From Candidatus Poseidoniales archaeon (lineage in GTDB: Archaea > Thermoplasmatota > Poseidoniia > Poseidoniales > Poseidoniaceae), in the NCBI GenBank assembly GCA_003602665.1, contig QQSG01000022.1:2559-8437 (forward strand): a DNA stretch of 5,879 nucleotides, written 5' to 3'. Positions within the stretch are counted from its first letter, which is position 1. The number at the start of each line of letters is the position of its first letter. The translations under genes and the position numbers were made by a program. Under the pieces are notes generated by a model. It did no database searches and had not been told where the DNA came from. It saw only the letters and a list, made by a program, of their open reading frames with translations. This document shows, one piece after another, positions 5,563 to 5,879 of this stretch.

Positions 5563-5879
5563 ATGGCGGATGGTCTCAAGTCCTTTCTCGCTCGATTATC
5601 AACTGATGACCCTGAAACCAACGGTCCAAGATTATGGGTTATGTTTGCCATATCTCTTTTATTGGTTGCGACCCTGAACTGGTATGCGATGGTAAGAGAG
5701 CCATCCGTTGTGGATGTTGACGATTTAACCGAGTATGTTAACGAGGTAGTTAAGGTCGAAGGGACATTGATTTCATGGGTTGAGGACCCTTACAATTCAG
5801 GAGATGATCGACTCGACGCAATCATTGATGATGGTACTGGCGTTGTTGAATTGAGATGGTATCGGCCAGGAGATACACC
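5563..5879 (+). CDS. Membrane-anchored OB-fold-like protein, 3' end beyond window
   Basis: 105 complete codons are visible (MADGLKSFLARLSTDD...), with no stop before the right edge. Residues 1-22 are a short basic/polar N-terminus and 23-43 a single hydrophobic span (LWVMFAISLLLVATL). From about 54 a beta-rich domain starts: YVNEVVKVEGTLISW, then LDAIIDDGTGVVELRWY and a RPGDTP turn. This strand pattern (V-V-VEG-hydrophobic, then D-DGTG-V-hydrophobic) is typical of an OB fold, as in nucleic-acid-binding OB domains or the heme chaperone CcmE. The positive-inside rule (K6, R11, R23 before the span) suggests an external OB domain, which would argue against DNA binding, but this is weak evidence. 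ATG 5563 is fixed by an in-frame TAG at 5557-5559. It is divergent from the HD gene. Coding status is fairly sure; the OB call is moderate; function is unknown. Confidence 0.8.
   Translation, partial: MADGLKSFLARLSTDDPETNGPRLWVMFAISLLLVATLNWYAMVREPSVVDVDDLTEYVNEVVKVEGTLISWVEDPYNSGDDRLDAIIDDGTGVVELRWYRPGDT

Overview
The window looks like a piece of an archaeal chromosome, most likely a marine planktonic euryarchaeon of the Marine Group II (Candidatus Poseidoniales) type. The reasons are a secreted protein made of tandem fasciclin domains, an Ig-like surface protein with a PGF-CTERM-like C-terminus, a tRNA gene without an encoded CCA end, T-tract terminators, and moderate GC content. The taxonomic call is inference from protein style. 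No ribosomal RNA or universal marker gene is present to settle it.

Layout, left to right. Four protein genes and one tRNA are on the minus strand and are read from right to left. A fifth protein gene is on the plus strand at the right edge. At 1-1604 (minus, cut by the left edge) is a secreted protein of at least four FAS1/fasciclin repeats. At 1692-2963 (minus) is an unrecognised membrane protein with three hydrophobic segments and a large, probably external, C-terminal domain. At 3045-3974 (minus) is a signal-peptide protein with two Ig-like beta domains and a PGF-CTERM-like anchor. At 4065-4138 (minus) is a tRNA with a CAT anticodon. At 4164-5471 (minus) is a SAMHD1-like HD-domain phosphohydrolase with all expected catalytic residues. 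At 5563-5879 (plus, cut by the right edge) is a membrane-anchored protein with a probable OB fold, transcribed divergently from the HD gene.

The three leftmost genes all act at or outside the cytoplasmic membrane, so the left two thirds reads as a cell-surface cluster (adhesion, cell-cell or cell-particle contact). They are separated by 70-90 bp gaps, and the clearest T-tract (before the FAS1 gene) plus a TATA-like element suggest separate transcripts rather than one tight operon. The HD enzyme and the tRNA are housekeeping-type neighbours. No mobile element, CRISPR array, defence island or phage gene is visible. No stretch longer than 100 bp lacks a gene.

I do not see a clearly new multi-gene system. 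The observations most worth following are a cysteine pair that appears and disappears together across the FAS1 repeats, a palindrome at the expected transcription start of the FAS1 gene, the unassigned 423-residue membrane protein, and the membrane-anchored OB-fold protein next to a dNTPase-like enzyme.
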